From assembly GCA_016795565.1 (NCBI GenBank), contig JAEUGW010000032.1:124001-188000 (forward strand): DNA of 64,000 bases, written 5' to 3'. This DNA is from Opitutaceae bacterium. GTDB taxonomy: Bacteria > Verrucomicrobiota > Verrucomicrobiia > Opitutales > Opitutaceae. The notes beneath the pieces were generated by a model, which was given only the letters and a program-made list of their open reading frames with translations, did no database searches and was not told the origin of the DNA. This document shows, one piece after another, positions 9,719 to 18,472 of this stretch. Within the stretch, counting starts at the first letter, position 1; every line of letters starts with the position of its first letter. A program made the translations under genes and the position numbers.

Positions 9719-10687
9719 ATGATGCATCCCAACCTCGATCAGGCCCGGCGGTTGCTCTGCCGGCTGCAGGATGCGATCCGCGATTCCGTGCGGGCGGCGC
9801 AAAGCCGTGGTGCCCGGCGGATGACCCGGGTCGCGGCGGTCACCACGGCCGACACGATCTACGGCATCGACAAGGTCAGCGAGCATGCGGTGCTGGCGTG
9901 GTTCGCAAAAAACTGGCCGGAGCGCTGGCCGGTTGAGTTGGTAATGGAAGGCTTGGAGCAGGAGACGGCCTTTCCGCGCGGCACGCCCGTGGAGAAGACG
10001 ATTTTCAAGTGCATCCTCGACCCGATCGACGGCACGCGCGGCCTGATGTATGACAAGCGCTCGGCCTGGAGCCTGGCGGCGCTGGCACCCCAGCGCGGGA
10101 CGAAGACCCACCTTGGCGACATCGTTGTCGCGGCGATGACGGAGTTGCCCACGAGCAAGGGCGGTTTCGCGGACCAGCTCAGCGTGGTCCGGGGCCGGGG
10201 CGTGCGCGCCGAGCGCCTTGATTTGCGCACCGGGCGGCGGACGAAGTTCGCGCCGCGCCCATCACGTGCGACAGACCTGGCGCATGGGTTCGCCTCGTTC
10301 GCGAAGTTCTTCCCGCCCGGCAAGGTGTGGCTGGCGGAGCGCGAGGCGAGGCTCTGGCGCGCGTTGGGCAACAGCCCGCACATCTTCGACGATCAGTATC
10401 TCAGCACCGGTGGCCAGCTCTACGAACTCGCGCTGGGCCATGACCGGTTCATCGCGGACTTGCGACCGCTGGCGTTCGCGAAGCTCGGTCTCGGTGCGGC
10501 GCTGGCCTGCCACCCCTACGACATTTGCACGGCACTCATCGCGCAGGAACTTGGCTGCATCGTCACCGCGCCGGATGGCAAGCCGCTGCGTGTGCCGCTC
10601 GACACGACGTCACCGGTCGCGTGGGTGGGCTACGCCAACAAAGCCTTGGCACGGAAGATCGGCCCGACGTTGCGACGGTTGCTGTAG
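9719..10687 (+). CDS. Inositol-monophosphatase-superfamily sugar/nucleotide phosphatase
   Basis: The 322-residue product has the metal-binding motif DPIDGTRG (D101, D104) of the IMPase/FBPase/CysQ superfamily, an upstream acidic VMEGLE that supplies a metal ligand, and a C-terminal CHPYDICTALIAQELGC block that resembles the second motif of the family (WDxAAG-like). It should hydrolyse a small phosphorylated compound in the cytoplasm using magnesium. The substrate cannot be told. Two ATGs in tandem (9719 and 9722) are candidate starts. The last codons are Leu-stop read from the beginning of a palindromic repeat (the CTGTAG at 10682-10687), so the natural C-terminus may have been set by repeat insertion. 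Confidence 0.8.
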   Translation: MMHPNLDQARRLLCRLQDAIRDSVRAAQSRGARRMTRVAAVTTADTIYGIDKVSEHAVLAWFAKNWPERWPVELVMEGLEQETAFPRGTPVEKTIFKCILDPIDGTRGLMYDKRSAWSLAALAPQRGTKTHLGDIVVAAMTELPTSKGGFADQLSVVRGRGVRAERLDLRTGRRTKFAPRPSRATDLAHGFASFAKFFPPGKVWLAEREARLWRALGNSPHIFDDQYLSTGGQLYELALGHDRFIADLRPLAFAKLGLGAALACHPYDICTALIAQELGCIVTAPDGKPLRVPLDTTSPVAWVGYANKALARKIGPTLRRLL

Positions 10688-10708
10688 GGGCGCAGTCTTG
10701 CTGCGCCC
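10688..10708. repeat. Short palindromic repeat (single-hairpin form)
   Basis: GGGCGCAG at 10688-10695 pairs perfectly with CTGCGCCC at 10701-10708 across a five-base loop. It is preceded by TGTAG, which forms the stop codon of the upstream gene. The layout resembles one half of the CTGTAGC repeats at 18722 and 26146. It may act as a terminator-like hairpin, but no T-run follows. Confidence 0.6.
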
Positions 10709-10765
10709 AGGGTGGATGGCATCTTGGCCGAGGGCCGTCTCCGCCCGCCCGTCACCAACGGGTCA

Positions 10766-11215
10766 TCACTTGGATTGCTCGATGACGGTGGCCTTGCCGT
10801 CCTTGAAGGAGACGCGGATGCGCTCCTCCTTTTCCTGGGCGTAGGTGTCGGCGTAAACCGGGCGGTAGTAGAAGCGGTAGGCCTTGATGTAGGGATCGTA
10901 GTAAACACTGCGATGATAGCCGGCGAAACGGGTGCCGTCGTAGCGCTCGTAATAGGTGTTGTAGATCCAGGTCGTGGCCTTGCCCTCGGCGCTGACGGAC
11001 TCGCGCATCTGGTCGGGCTTGCCGAGGGCGAGGTAAACCATGTCCTCGGTGTAGCCGAGCTCAATGATGCCCTGCTTGATCTTGTCCTGGGTGACAGCGT
11101 CGAGCTTGGCGAAGACCTCGGGCTTTTCCTTGATGCGGTCGTCAACGGTCTGGCAGCCGGCAAGGAAACCGAGGGAGGCGGCGAGCAGAAAGGTGCGGGC
11201 GAGGCGATGTTTCAT
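10766..11215 (-). CDS. BamE/SmpA-like outer-membrane lipoprotein
   Basis: The 149-residue product starts with a lipoprotein signal ending in LGFLAGC, so Cys21 should be lipidated. The following segment IIELGYTEDMVYLALGKPDQ resembles the helix of SmpA/BamE domains (G-x-T-x-x-x-V-x-x-x-x-G-x-P). The rest is rich in Tyr and basic residues. A role in envelope assembly is possible, but the BamE resemblance is only partial. I start at the ATG just before the signal peptide; upstream in-frame codons back to 11464 give an implausible leader. The gene is monocistronic and converges on the phosphatase. Confidence 0.72.
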   Translation of the reverse strand: MKHRLARTFLLAASLGFLAGCQTVDDRIKEKPEVFAKLDAVTQDKIKQGIIELGYTEDMVYLALGKPDQMRESVSAEGKATTWIYNTYYERYDGTRFAGYHRSVYYDPYIKAYRFYYRPVYADTYAQEKEERIRVSFKDGKATVIEQSK

Positions 11216-11722
11216 GGTAAATGTGGGACCGCAGCACTCTAGCCGGGGTTCCGGAAAAAGCCAGCAGCCGATGCGAACAGGGCGGGCCATGAGCAAAGCC
11301 TTGCGCTGGGTCAGGCCGGGCGTAGGTTTCCCGACGCAACGGGCTTGCCTCGTCGAAGCTCTCCTGAGCGAAGGCGGGTCATTCTCTCCCGAGAACCCAC
11401 CCATCACCGAGAACCAATAATCTAAACATCCATTTCGCGTAGCTTCGGCTGCTGTCCTTCTCAAAACCTAGGAAATTTTGGAGATCAAGAGACGGCGCTC
11501 GACGCACGACCCCGACTGGGGGCGTGCCGAAAGCGCTCTCTTGTGGGCCCTCCTAGGTGCCTGAGAAGGGGCGTGAGTAGACACGTCCCTTTCGCGTTTT
11601 TAGCGCAGGCACCTCGGAACCCACCCAGAGAGCAAAGCCATCCCGGCCCGCCTGTGTTCTGCTTCCGCGGAACCCCGGCGCGGCAGACAGAGGGCTGAAC
11701 ATCGCGCGACTGTTCATGCCCC
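11216..11722. other. Intergenic region upstream of the restriction-modification operon
   Basis: No convincing gene is present in these 507 bases. The notable content is a nested set of inverted repeats at 11555-11614, listed separately. A scattered motif near 11350-11378 (CTCGTCGAAGCTCTCCTGAG) resembles dispersed repeats I recall from related genomes, but this is weak. The promoter of the downstream operon should lie here; no strong -35/-10 pair stands out. Confidence 0.5.
11555..11614. repeat. Nested inverted repeat, possible three-way-junction RNA or operator
   Basis: AGGTGCCTG (11555-11563) pairs perfectly with CAGGCACCT (11606-11614). Inside it, AAGGGGCGTG (11566-11575) pairs with CACGTCCCTT (11582-11591) with one mismatch and a six-base loop. 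CGC (11593-11595) can pair with GCG (11603-11605) across a T-rich loop. Together these would fold as a small three-way junction about 110 bases before the restriction helicase start. Confidence 0.5.
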
Positions 11723-14452
11723 GTGGCTTTACACCCTGATTTTCCGGCGTCGCCATACGCGCCGCTCGTTCCCGCTCAACGTTGGTTTCCCGCCGCCGAA
11801 GAGCTTCGCGGCACGGCCTACGAAAAACTCCTGCCTCCGCTCGTCGCGAAGGTGCGCGAGGAGGTTCACGCGTGGCGGGGTCACGGCTATCCCGGCGCGT
11901 CTGCCACTTCGCTCGCGTTGCTCCGCCACTGGTTCGAAACCGACCACCTGATCGAAAATGCCGACCACACGCTTTCTCCCTTCCGCTACTACTTCGCCCA
12001 GCGCGAAGCCGTCGAGACCGTCGTCTGGCTTCACGAAGTCCGCCGGGCTCGCGACAAATACGATCTGATTCGCTTCGACGCCTCCGGTGCGGTTTCCGGC
12101 GGCATGTTCGCCGAGGACTGGCCGCGCTACGTGCTCAAGCTCGCGACCGGTGCTGGCAAGACCAAGGTCCTCTCGCTCCTCATCGCGTGGAGCTTCTTCC
12201 ACCGTCTTTACGAGTCCGATTCCACGCTCGCGCGAAACTTCCTCGTCATCGCGCCCAACATTATCGTCCTCGACCGCTTCCGCGCCGACTTCGACGGGCT
12301 CCGCATCTTCTTCAACGATCCCGTCCTCCCACCCAACGGCCACGAGGGCCGCAACTGGCGCGACGATTTCCAGCTCACGCTCCACCTCCAGGACGATGTC
12401 CGCCTCGTCCGCGAGACCGGCAATCTCTTTCTTACCAACATCCATCGCGTCTTCCTTGGTGAGGTCCGCGACCCTTCGTTGGAGGATGATGACCTGCGTG
12501 ATTACTTCCTGGCCGACGCTTTTGGCCAGAAGCCCGCCGGCAAAACCACCGACAGCAAGACCGACCTCGGCGTGATTGTTCGCGAGATCGAGGAACTCGC
12601 CGTCTTCAACGACGAGGCCCACCATATCCACGATCCTCGCATGGCGTGGTTCAAATCCATCGAGGACATCCACCACAAGATGCTCCAGAAGGATCGCCGC
12701 CTCGCGCTCCAGATCGACGTCACCGCCACGCCGCGCCACGACAACGGCGCCATCTTCGTCCAGACCGTCTCCGACTACCCGCTGGTCGAGGCGATCCACC
12801 AGAACGTCGTCAAGCATCCCGTCCTCCCCGATGCCGCCAGCCGGGCGAAGCTCGCCGATCGCAAGAGCTCCATTTTCACCGAAAAATACGACGACTATCT
12901 CCGTCTCGGCGTCGAGGAGTGGCGCAAGAGCCAGGCCGAGCACCACGCCCTTGGCAAAAAAGCCGTGCTCTTCGTCATGGTGGACGACACGCGCAACTGC
13001 GACGAGGTCGGCGAATACCTCCAGAAAATCTGCCCCGAGTTGCACGGCGGTGTGCTCGTCATTCACACGAAAAACAACGGCGAGATTTCCGAGGCCGCCA
13101 CCGGCAAGAACAAGGAGGAGCTCGAAAAGCTCCGCAAGGAGGCCAACTCGATCGACACCCTCAAGTCGCCTTACAAGGCCATCGTCTCCGTCCTCATGCT
13201 CAAGGAGGGCTGGGATGTCCGCAACGTCACCGTCATCTGCGGCCTCCGGGCCTACGCTTCGAAGAGCGACATTCTCCCTGAGCAGACGCTCGGCCGCGGC
13301 CTGCGCCGGATGTATTTCGGCAACGACACCGTCCGCGAGACGGTGTCCGTCATGGGCACGCCTGCGTTTATGGACTTCGTGGAGTCCATCCAGAGTGAAG
13401 GTGTCAGCTTCGAGCGCGTGCCGATGGGTCCGGGTGCCGAACGCCACGAATCGCTCATCGTGGAGGTGGACGCCGAGGACGAATCGAAGGATGTCGATGC
13501 GCTCGACATCCCCCTGCCGCGCCTCACGCGCCGCTACCAGCGCGAGTTCAAGAACCTCGCCGCGCTCGATCCTGCGACGTTTGGCAACGCCACGCTCCCG
13601 CTGAAGCCGTTCACGCCGGAGGAGACACGCGAGATTGTCTTCAAGACGATGCTCGATGCCGAGGTGCATCACACCATCACCCTCGATGGCACCGGCGTGG
13701 CCGACTACCGCTCTGTGGTCGCGTTCTTCGCACGGCAGTTGCTGAAAGACCTCCGCCTCGTCGGCGGCTACGAGGTGCTCTACCCGAAGGTCCGCGACTT
13801 CATGCGCGACCGGCTCTTCACCCCCGCGCCCGTGGATCTGGAGGACCCGGTTGTGCTGCGCAATCTCTCCGAGCCCGACGCCGGCAAGATTCTCTACGAC
13901 GCGTTCAAGGTCGCCATCAACGCCCTCACCATCGAGGAGACTGGCGCCACGCGCATCGAGGATCGCATCCGCCTGAAGGACACCCGGCCCTTCCGCACCG
14001 ACTACCGCCAGCACGTCGTGCCGAAGAAGAGCCTCTTCAACAAGATCGTCGGCGAGCCGCGCGCGGACAATTTCGAGCTGCGATTCGCCTACTTCCTCGA
14101 AGCCGCGCCCGACGTGTCGGCCTTCGCCAAGAACTACCTGGCCGTCGGCTTCAAGCTCGACTACGTGCGCGCCAACGGCGACCTCGCCAACTACCACCCC
14201 GATTTCATCGTGCGCACCGCCGACGGCACCGTCTGGCTCGTCGAGACCAAGGGCCGCGAGGAGCTCGACCTCCCGCAGAAAATGGCGCGCCTGAAACAAT
14301 GGTGCGCGGACGCCACCGCCGCCGAGTCGGCCGAAGGCGGCGCACCCGGCCGGCGCTACGCCTTCGTCTACGTGGACCAAGCCGGCTTCGAGGAGCACCG
14401 GCCCACGACCTTCGCGGCCCTCGCCGCCAGCTTCACCGTCTACCAATCCTGA
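11723..14452 (+). CDS. Type III-like restriction subunit: SF2 helicase with C-terminal nuclease domain
   Basis: The 909-residue protein is a DEAD/DEAH-superfamily translocase of the type III Res family. Walker A is LATGAGKTK (Lys146), the DEAH-type box is FNDEAHH (around 297), motif III is VTATPRH, and helicase C-terminal motifs appear as VLMLKEGWDVRNV and EQTLGRGLRRM. The C-terminus carries a PD-(D/E)xK-like nuclease signature, YHPDFIVR then WLVETKG (826-845). It starts with GTG at 11723. It ends two bases before the methyltransferase start, so the two form an R-M operon. The order (nuclease first, methyltransferase second) is opposite to the classical mod-res order. Confidence 0.88.
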   Translation: MALHPDFPASPYAPLVPAQRWFPAAEELRGTAYEKLLPPLVAKVREEVHAWRGHGYPGASATSLALLRHWFETDHLIENADHTLSPFRYYFAQREAVETVVWLHEVRRARDKYDLIRFDASGAVSGGMFAEDWPRYVLKLATGAGKTKVLSLLIAWSFFHRLYESDSTLARNFLVIAPNIIVLDRFRADFDGLRIFFNDPVLPPNGHEGRNWRDDFQLTLHLQDDVRLVRETGNLFLTNIHRVFLGEVRDPSLEDDDLRDYFLADAFGQKPAGKTTDSKTDLGVIVREIEELAVFNDEAHHIHDPRMAWFKSIEDIHHKMLQKDRRLALQIDVTATPRHDNGAIFVQTVSDYPLVEAIHQNVVKHPVLPDAASRAKLADRKSSIFTEKYDDYLRLGVEEWRKSQAEHHALGKKAVLFVMVDDTRNCDEVGEYLQKICPELHGGVLVIHTKNNGEISEAATGKNKEELEKLRKEANSIDTLKSPYKAIVSVLMLKEGWDVRNVTVICGLRAYASKSDILPEQTLGRGLRRMYFGNDTVRETVSVMGTPAFMDFVESIQSEGVSFERVPMGPGAERHESLIVEVDAEDESKDVDALDIPLPRLTRRYQREFKNLAALDPATFGNATLPLKPFTPEETREIVFKTMLDAEVHHTITLDGTGVADYRSVVAFFARQLLKDLRLVGGYEVLYPKVRDFMRDRLFTPAPVDLEDPVVLRNLSEPDAGKILYDAFKVAINALTIEETGATRIEDRIRLKDTRPFRTDYRQHVVPKKSLFNKIVGEPRADNFELRFAYFLEAAPDVSAFAKNYLAVGFKLDYVRANGDLANYHPDFIVRTADGTVWLVETKGREELDLPQKMARLKQWCADATAAESAEGGAPGRRYAFVYVDQAGFEEHRPTTFAALAASFTVYQS

Positions 14453-14454
14453 CC

Positions 14455-16683
14455 ATGCCCCGACCGACCGACACCGACCGCTACGAACTCTCCGACGCGG
14501 AGAAACGCGACCTCATCAAGCTCATCGAGCAGGGCAGGTCGCTCCCGGAGAAATACCGCTTCCTGCTCTTCGCCGACAAACGTGAGGTCGAACTCGTCTG
14601 GAACGGCAAGTCCCGCGAAGTCTGCACCGCCATCCTCCCGTTCCAGACGCTCGAACATATCGACGAGCCGCGGAAGGAGAAGTCCGCCGACGAGGAACTC
14701 AGCCTCGACACCGGTGGCCGGCAGGTGAAGGGCTGGACCAACAAGCTCATCTGGGGCGACAACAAGCTCATCCTCGCCTCCCTCAAGAGCGGCGCGCTCC
14801 GCCGCCAGATCGAGGACGCCGGCGGCCTCAGGCTGATCTACATCGATCCACCGTTCGATGTCGGCGCCGATTTCTCGATGGATATCGAGATCGGCGGCGA
14901 GACCTTCCACAAGGAGCCGAACCTTCTCGAACAAATCGCCTACCGTGACACTTGGGGACGCGGGGCAGATTCGTTTATCAGCATGATCTACGAGCGCCTC
15001 ATCCTCATGCGCGATTTGATGCACAGCGATGGCAGCATCTACGTGCATTGCGATTGGCGGATGAATAGTTACCTCCGCGTGGCGATGGTCGAAGTATTTG
15101 GCGCAAATAATTTCCTCTCAGAAATTGCTTGGTGTTACCAAGACATTGGCAGTCGTGCGACCGATTACTTTAAGCGAAAACACGACAGCATCCTGTTTTT
15201 CTCTAAATCCGATAGACGCACCTTCAACGTTTTGAGGGGCGAACTTTCCAAGAGCACGCTCGAGCGTTACTCGCCCTATTTCGACAAGAAAGGCCAGATA
15301 AGCTATCGGCGGCTGCGGGATACGAATCCAGGCGTTTTCTTAAAACTAAAAGGCATTCCAGAGGACCTCGATGAAATCTGGATGGATGTAAATGCTGGCG
15401 CTCAGATCCCAGATTGGTGGATAGACATCTCTCCTTTGAAGAAGGGGTTTGAGGAGTATCTGGATTATCCAACGCAGAAACCGGAGGCATTGCCGCGCCG
15501 AATTATTGAGTCTTCGACAAACGAAGGCGATTTGGTGGCGGATTTTTTCTGCGGTAGCGGCACGACTGCTGCCGTGGCCGAGAAGCTCGGTCGCAAATGG
15601 ATCGCCACCGACCTCGGCAAGTTCGGCATCCACACCACGCGCAAGCGGCTCATTCAGGTGCAGCGCGAATTGAAGGCCGCGGGCAAACCGTTTCGCGCTT
15701 TCGAGGTGCTCAACCTCGGCCGCTACGAGCGTCAGGCCTACCTCAACGTTACCGCCAATCTCTCCGCGAAGAAGAAGGCCGACGCGCTCGCCCGGAAGGA
15801 ACGCGAGTTCCGCGACTTGATCCTAAAAGCCTACCGCGCCGAGCCGTTGCCCGACGCCGGTTTTTTCCACGGCAAGAACGGCGGCCGGCTCGTGGTTGTC
15901 GGCCCGATTAATCTGCCCGTGGGCCGGCTCTTCGTGGAGGAAGTCATCACCGAGTGCCGCAAGCGCGGCGCCTCGCGCGCGGACGTGCTGGCGTTCGAGT
16001 TCGAGATGGGCCTGTTTCCCGCCGTGCTCGACGAGGCGAAGCACAAGGGCATCGACCTCGCGCCGAAAACCATCCCGCCGGAAGTCTTCGACAAGCGCGC
16101 CGTCGAGAAAGGCCAGGTGCGCTTCCACGACGTCGCCTACATCGAGGTCACGCCGCGCTTCGACAAAAAGAACCAGCTCGCGCTCGTCGTGGAGCTGTCG
16201 GACTTCTCGGTCTATTACTCGCAAGGCATCGCCGAGGCCATCGCCGCCGAGTTGAAGGAGGGAAAGAGCGAGGTCGTCTGCGAGCAGGGCAAGCTCATCA
16301 AAATCAGCAAGGACAAGCACGGCATCGTCTCCCGCGACGTGCTCACGAAGAAATGGACCGACTGGGTCGATTACTGGGCCGTCGATTTCGACTACGAGAG
16401 CCGCAAGGAAATCATCAAACAGGCGAAGGGCTTTGGCGTGGAGGGGGAGTTGCCCGGCGTCGTGAAAGATGAGGGAGAGTTCATCGATTTCGAGGAGCGT
16501 TGGACCGGCGCCTACATCTTCGAGAACCAGTGGCAGAGCTTCCGCACCCGGCAGGACCGCGACCTCGAGCTCACGACCGCCAGCCACGTCTATGCCCAAC
16601 CCGGCCGCTACACCATTGCCGTGAAAGTCATCGATATCTTCGGCAACGACACGATGACGCTGGTGCCGGTGACCGTCGGCTGA
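14455..16683 (+). CDS. Type III-like (beta-class) site-specific DNA methyltransferase, Mod subunit
   Basis: The 742-residue protein has motif IV as YIDPPFD (131-134) before motif I as FFCGSGTTAAVAEKLG (364 on), the beta-class order typical of type III Mod enzymes. It presumably methylates adenine using S-adenosylmethionine. The segment between these motifs (about residues 203-362, nt 15060-15540) is the expected target-recognition domain. It is clearly more AT-rich, with codons such as AAA, TTA, ATT and AAT that the flanks avoid, which suggests domain exchange. The C-terminal third ends in a beta-rich GRYTIAVKVIDIFGNDTM segment. It is coupled to the upstream helicase-nuclease. Confidence 0.88.
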   Translation: MPRPTDTDRYELSDAEKRDLIKLIEQGRSLPEKYRFLLFADKREVELVWNGKSREVCTAILPFQTLEHIDEPRKEKSADEELSLDTGGRQVKGWTNKLIWGDNKLILASLKSGALRRQIEDAGGLRLIYIDPPFDVGADFSMDIEIGGETFHKEPNLLEQIAYRDTWGRGADSFISMIYERLILMRDLMHSDGSIYVHCDWRMNSYLRVAMVEVFGANNFLSEIAWCYQDIGSRATDYFKRKHDSILFFSKSDRRTFNVLRGELSKSTLERYSPYFDKKGQISYRRLRDTNPGVFLKLKGIPEDLDEIWMDVNAGAQIPDWWIDISPLKKGFEEYLDYPTQKPEALPRRIIESSTNEGDLVADFFCGSGTTAAVAEKLGRKWIATDLGKFGIHTTRKRLIQVQRELKAAGKPFRAFEVLNLGRYERQAYLNVTANLSAKKKADALARKEREFRDLILKAYRAEPLPDAGFFHGKNGGRLVVVGPINLPVGRLFVEEVITECRKRGASRADVLAFEFEMGLFPAVLDEAKHKGIDLAPKTIPPEVFDKRAVEKGQVRFHDVAYIEVTPRFDKKNQLALVVELSDFSVYYSQGIAEAIAAELKEGKSEVVCEQGKLIKISKDKHGIVSRDVLTKKWTDWVDYWAVDFDYESRKEIIKQAKGFGVEGELPGVVKDEGEFIDFEERWTGAYIFENQWQSFRTRQDRDLELTTASHVYAQPGRYTIAVKVIDIFGNDTMTLVPVTVG

Positions 16684-16733
16684 CCGCCAAACCGGGGCTT
16701 GCGGAGGGGCGCGCTTCTGGGTAAGGTCCGGGC

Positions 16734-16988
16734 ATGACCCGCCAGGTGACAGTCGAGCTGCCCGAGGAGGCCACCCGCGCCATCAAGGTGGCACCGGAGG
16801 ATCTCCCGCGTGAATTGCGCGAGGCGGCTGTGCTGCGCTGGTTTGAGGAGGGCCGCCTTTCCCAGGGCCAGGCGGCCGCCGTCCTCGGACTGACGCGCGG
16901 CGCTTTTTTCGACCGGCTGGCGGCGCACCGGGTCTCCCCGGTGCAGATGAGCGCCGAGGAACTGGACAATGACTTCCGGCGCGGCTGA
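16734..16988 (+). CDS. UPF0175-family antitoxin
   Basis: The 84-residue protein begins with a short beta segment (VTVELPEE) and then REAAVLRWFEEGRLSQGQAAAVLGLTRGAFFDRLAAHRV, a helix-turn-helix pattern characteristic of UPF0175 proteins. Members of this family are usually antitoxins paired with DUF3368 PIN-like toxins, and the next gene is such a protein. The coding regions overlap by 20 bases, so the pair is co-translated. The antitoxin should bind its own promoter in the 50 bases after the methyltransferase stop. Confidence 0.82.
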   Translation: MTRQVTVELPEEATRAIKVAPEDLPRELREAAVLRWFEEGRLSQGQAAAVLGLTRGAFFDRLAAHRVSPVQMSAEELDNDFRRG

Positions 16989-17469
16989 CCGCTGGGTGGT
17001 CAACGCCTCGCCCGTCATCCTGCTGGGTAAAGCGGGGGTGCTCCACCTGTTGCCTGCTCTATGCGCGGAGCTGGTCGTCCCGGAAGGCGTGGTCGCCGAG
17101 GTTGCCGACGGCGCGGCGGCGGATAGAGGCCGCTGCTGGCTGAAGGGCGAGGGCCGTCCGTATCTTCGGCGGGTGCCGTCGCTGCATCCGGCGTTGGCTG
17201 AGTGGGGTGGAGGCGCGGGTGAGGCGGAGGTGATTACCTGGGCACTGCATCATCCCGGATTCACCGCAATCCTGGACGACCGGGCGGCGCGCAATCTGGC
17301 TATCGGGCTGGGCGTGCCGGTCATCGGTTCGTTGCGCGTCATCGTGCTCGCCAAGGAGAGGGGCCTGATTGCGCGGGCACGACCGGTGTTCGAATGCTTG
17401 CGCGGCAGCGGTGGCTACGTCAGCGACGAGCTTATCGCCAGGGCGATCCAACTGGCGGGCGAGTCTTGA
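16969..17469 (+). CDS. DUF3368 PIN-like toxin
   Basis: The 166-residue protein starts with VVNASPVILLGKAGVLHLL, the DUF3368/PIN-like N-terminus with its first acidic/asparagine position. It also carries the conserved GEAEVITWAL (acidic helix) and AILDDRAARNLAIGLGVPVIGSL blocks. PIN-domain toxins are metal-dependent RNases. The visible acidic residues (Glu in GEAE, Asp-Asp in LDDRAAR) are consistent with an active site. Together with the preceding UPF0175 gene it forms a toxin-antitoxin module directly downstream of the restriction-modification genes, extending the defence island. Confidence 0.82.
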   Translation: MTSGAADRWVVNASPVILLGKAGVLHLLPALCAELVVPEGVVAEVADGAAADRGRCWLKGEGRPYLRRVPSLHPALAEWGGGAGEAEVITWALHHPGFTAILDDRAARNLAIGLGVPVIGSLRVIVLAKERGLIARARPVFECLRGSGGYVSDELIARAIQLAGES

Positions 17470-17473
17470 TGGC

Positions 17474-18472
17474 TCAGGGCCGCTCGCGGGCGGGGGCCGC
17501 GGCGGCGGCGGCCACGGCCTGGCGCGGGAGGATGGCGAGCGACTTCCTGTTCTTCGTGACGGTGATGATGGCCACGCCGGCGATGATGATGCCGGCGGCG
17601 AGGAAGATGCGGGGCGAGACGGGTTCGTGCAGCACGAGCCAGCCGAGGAAGACGGCGACCACGGGGTTCACGTAGGCGTAGGTGGAGACCTTGGCGGGGG
17701 TGCTGTGCTTCATCAGCCAGGTGAAGGTGCTGAAGCCGATGAGGGAGCCGAAGACCACCAGGTAGCTCCACGCCATGACGGAGCGCGCGGTGACGGCGGC
17801 GGGGTCGAAGCGGGAGAGTTCGCCCGTGAGGGCCGCCGTGAGCAGGAGCCAGCCGCTGCCGGTGAGCATTTGGATGCCGGAGGCGGTGAAGGGTTCGGCC
17901 GGCTCCGTGGCATAGCGCATGTAGAGCATGCCGACGCCCCAGAGCAGGGTCGCGGCGAGCAGGCCGAGCACGCGCCATGGGTCGAGGCCACCGGCACCGG
18001 TCGTGAACACGTCGGGGCCGACGAGGATGGCGAGGCCGGCCACACCCAGGGCAAGGCCGACGAAGGTGAGCGCACCGGGCCGCGTGCCTCGTTTGCCGTC
18101 CTGGAAGAAGGCGTGGACGGCCCAGTCCATGAGCACGATGAACACCGGGCCGGCGGAGATGATGAGCGTGGCGATGCCGGAAGGCACCTTCTCCTCGGCC
18201 CACGAGACGAGGCCGTTGCCGCCGAGGCAGAGGAAGCCGCCCACTATGGCGTTGTCGCGCCACTGCTTGCGGGTGGCGCGGAAACCGCGGGTGAGGGCGA
18301 TGAACGCGATGACGATGCTGGCGGCGACGAGGAAGCGGACGCCCGCCATCAGGAACGGCGGCATCGTCTCCACGGCGATGCGGATGCCGAGGTAGGTGGA
18401 GCCCCAGATGAGGTAGATGGCGGCGAAGCCGGCGATGAGGGCGGAACGGGAGGGAGGAGGGGAGGAGGTCAA
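17474..18472 (-). CDS. EamA/DMT-superfamily drug-metabolite exporter
   Basis: The 332-residue protein has ten predicted membrane segments in two EamA repeats. It opens with FAAIYLIWGSTYLGIRIAVETMPPFLMAGVRFL, the usual N-terminus of RhaT/YedA-like exporters, and the second repeat includes YAYVNPVVAVFLGWLVLHEP. Such proteins export amino acids or other metabolites across the inner membrane. It lies downstream of and in the same direction as a MocR regulator, about 295 bases away, which fits regulation of an exporter by an amino-acid-sensing activator, although that link is inference. The C-terminal tail is alanine-rich. Confidence 0.88.
   Translation of the reverse strand: MTSSPPPSRSALIAGFAAIYLIWGSTYLGIRIAVETMPPFLMAGVRFLVAASIVIAFIALTRGFRATRKQWRDNAIVGGFLCLGGNGLVSWAEEKVPSGIATLIISAGPVFIVLMDWAVHAFFQDGKRGTRPGALTFVGLALGVAGLAILVGPDVFTTGAGGLDPWRVLGLLAATLLWGVGMLYMRYATEPAEPFTASGIQMLTGSGWLLLTAALTGELSRFDPAAVTARSVMAWSYLVVFGSLIGFSTFTWLMKHSTPAKVSTYAYVNPVVAVFLGWLVLHEPVSPRIFLAAGIIIAGVAIITVTKNRKSLAILPRQAVAAAAAAPARERP

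Noticed and set aside
11729..14446. A 905-codon open frame on the minus strand, wholly antisense to the restriction helicase
   Set aside because: It mirrors the plus-strand gene almost exactly and has no family motif. Such frames arise from the codon bias of GC-rich genes; the plus-strand product has all helicase motifs.
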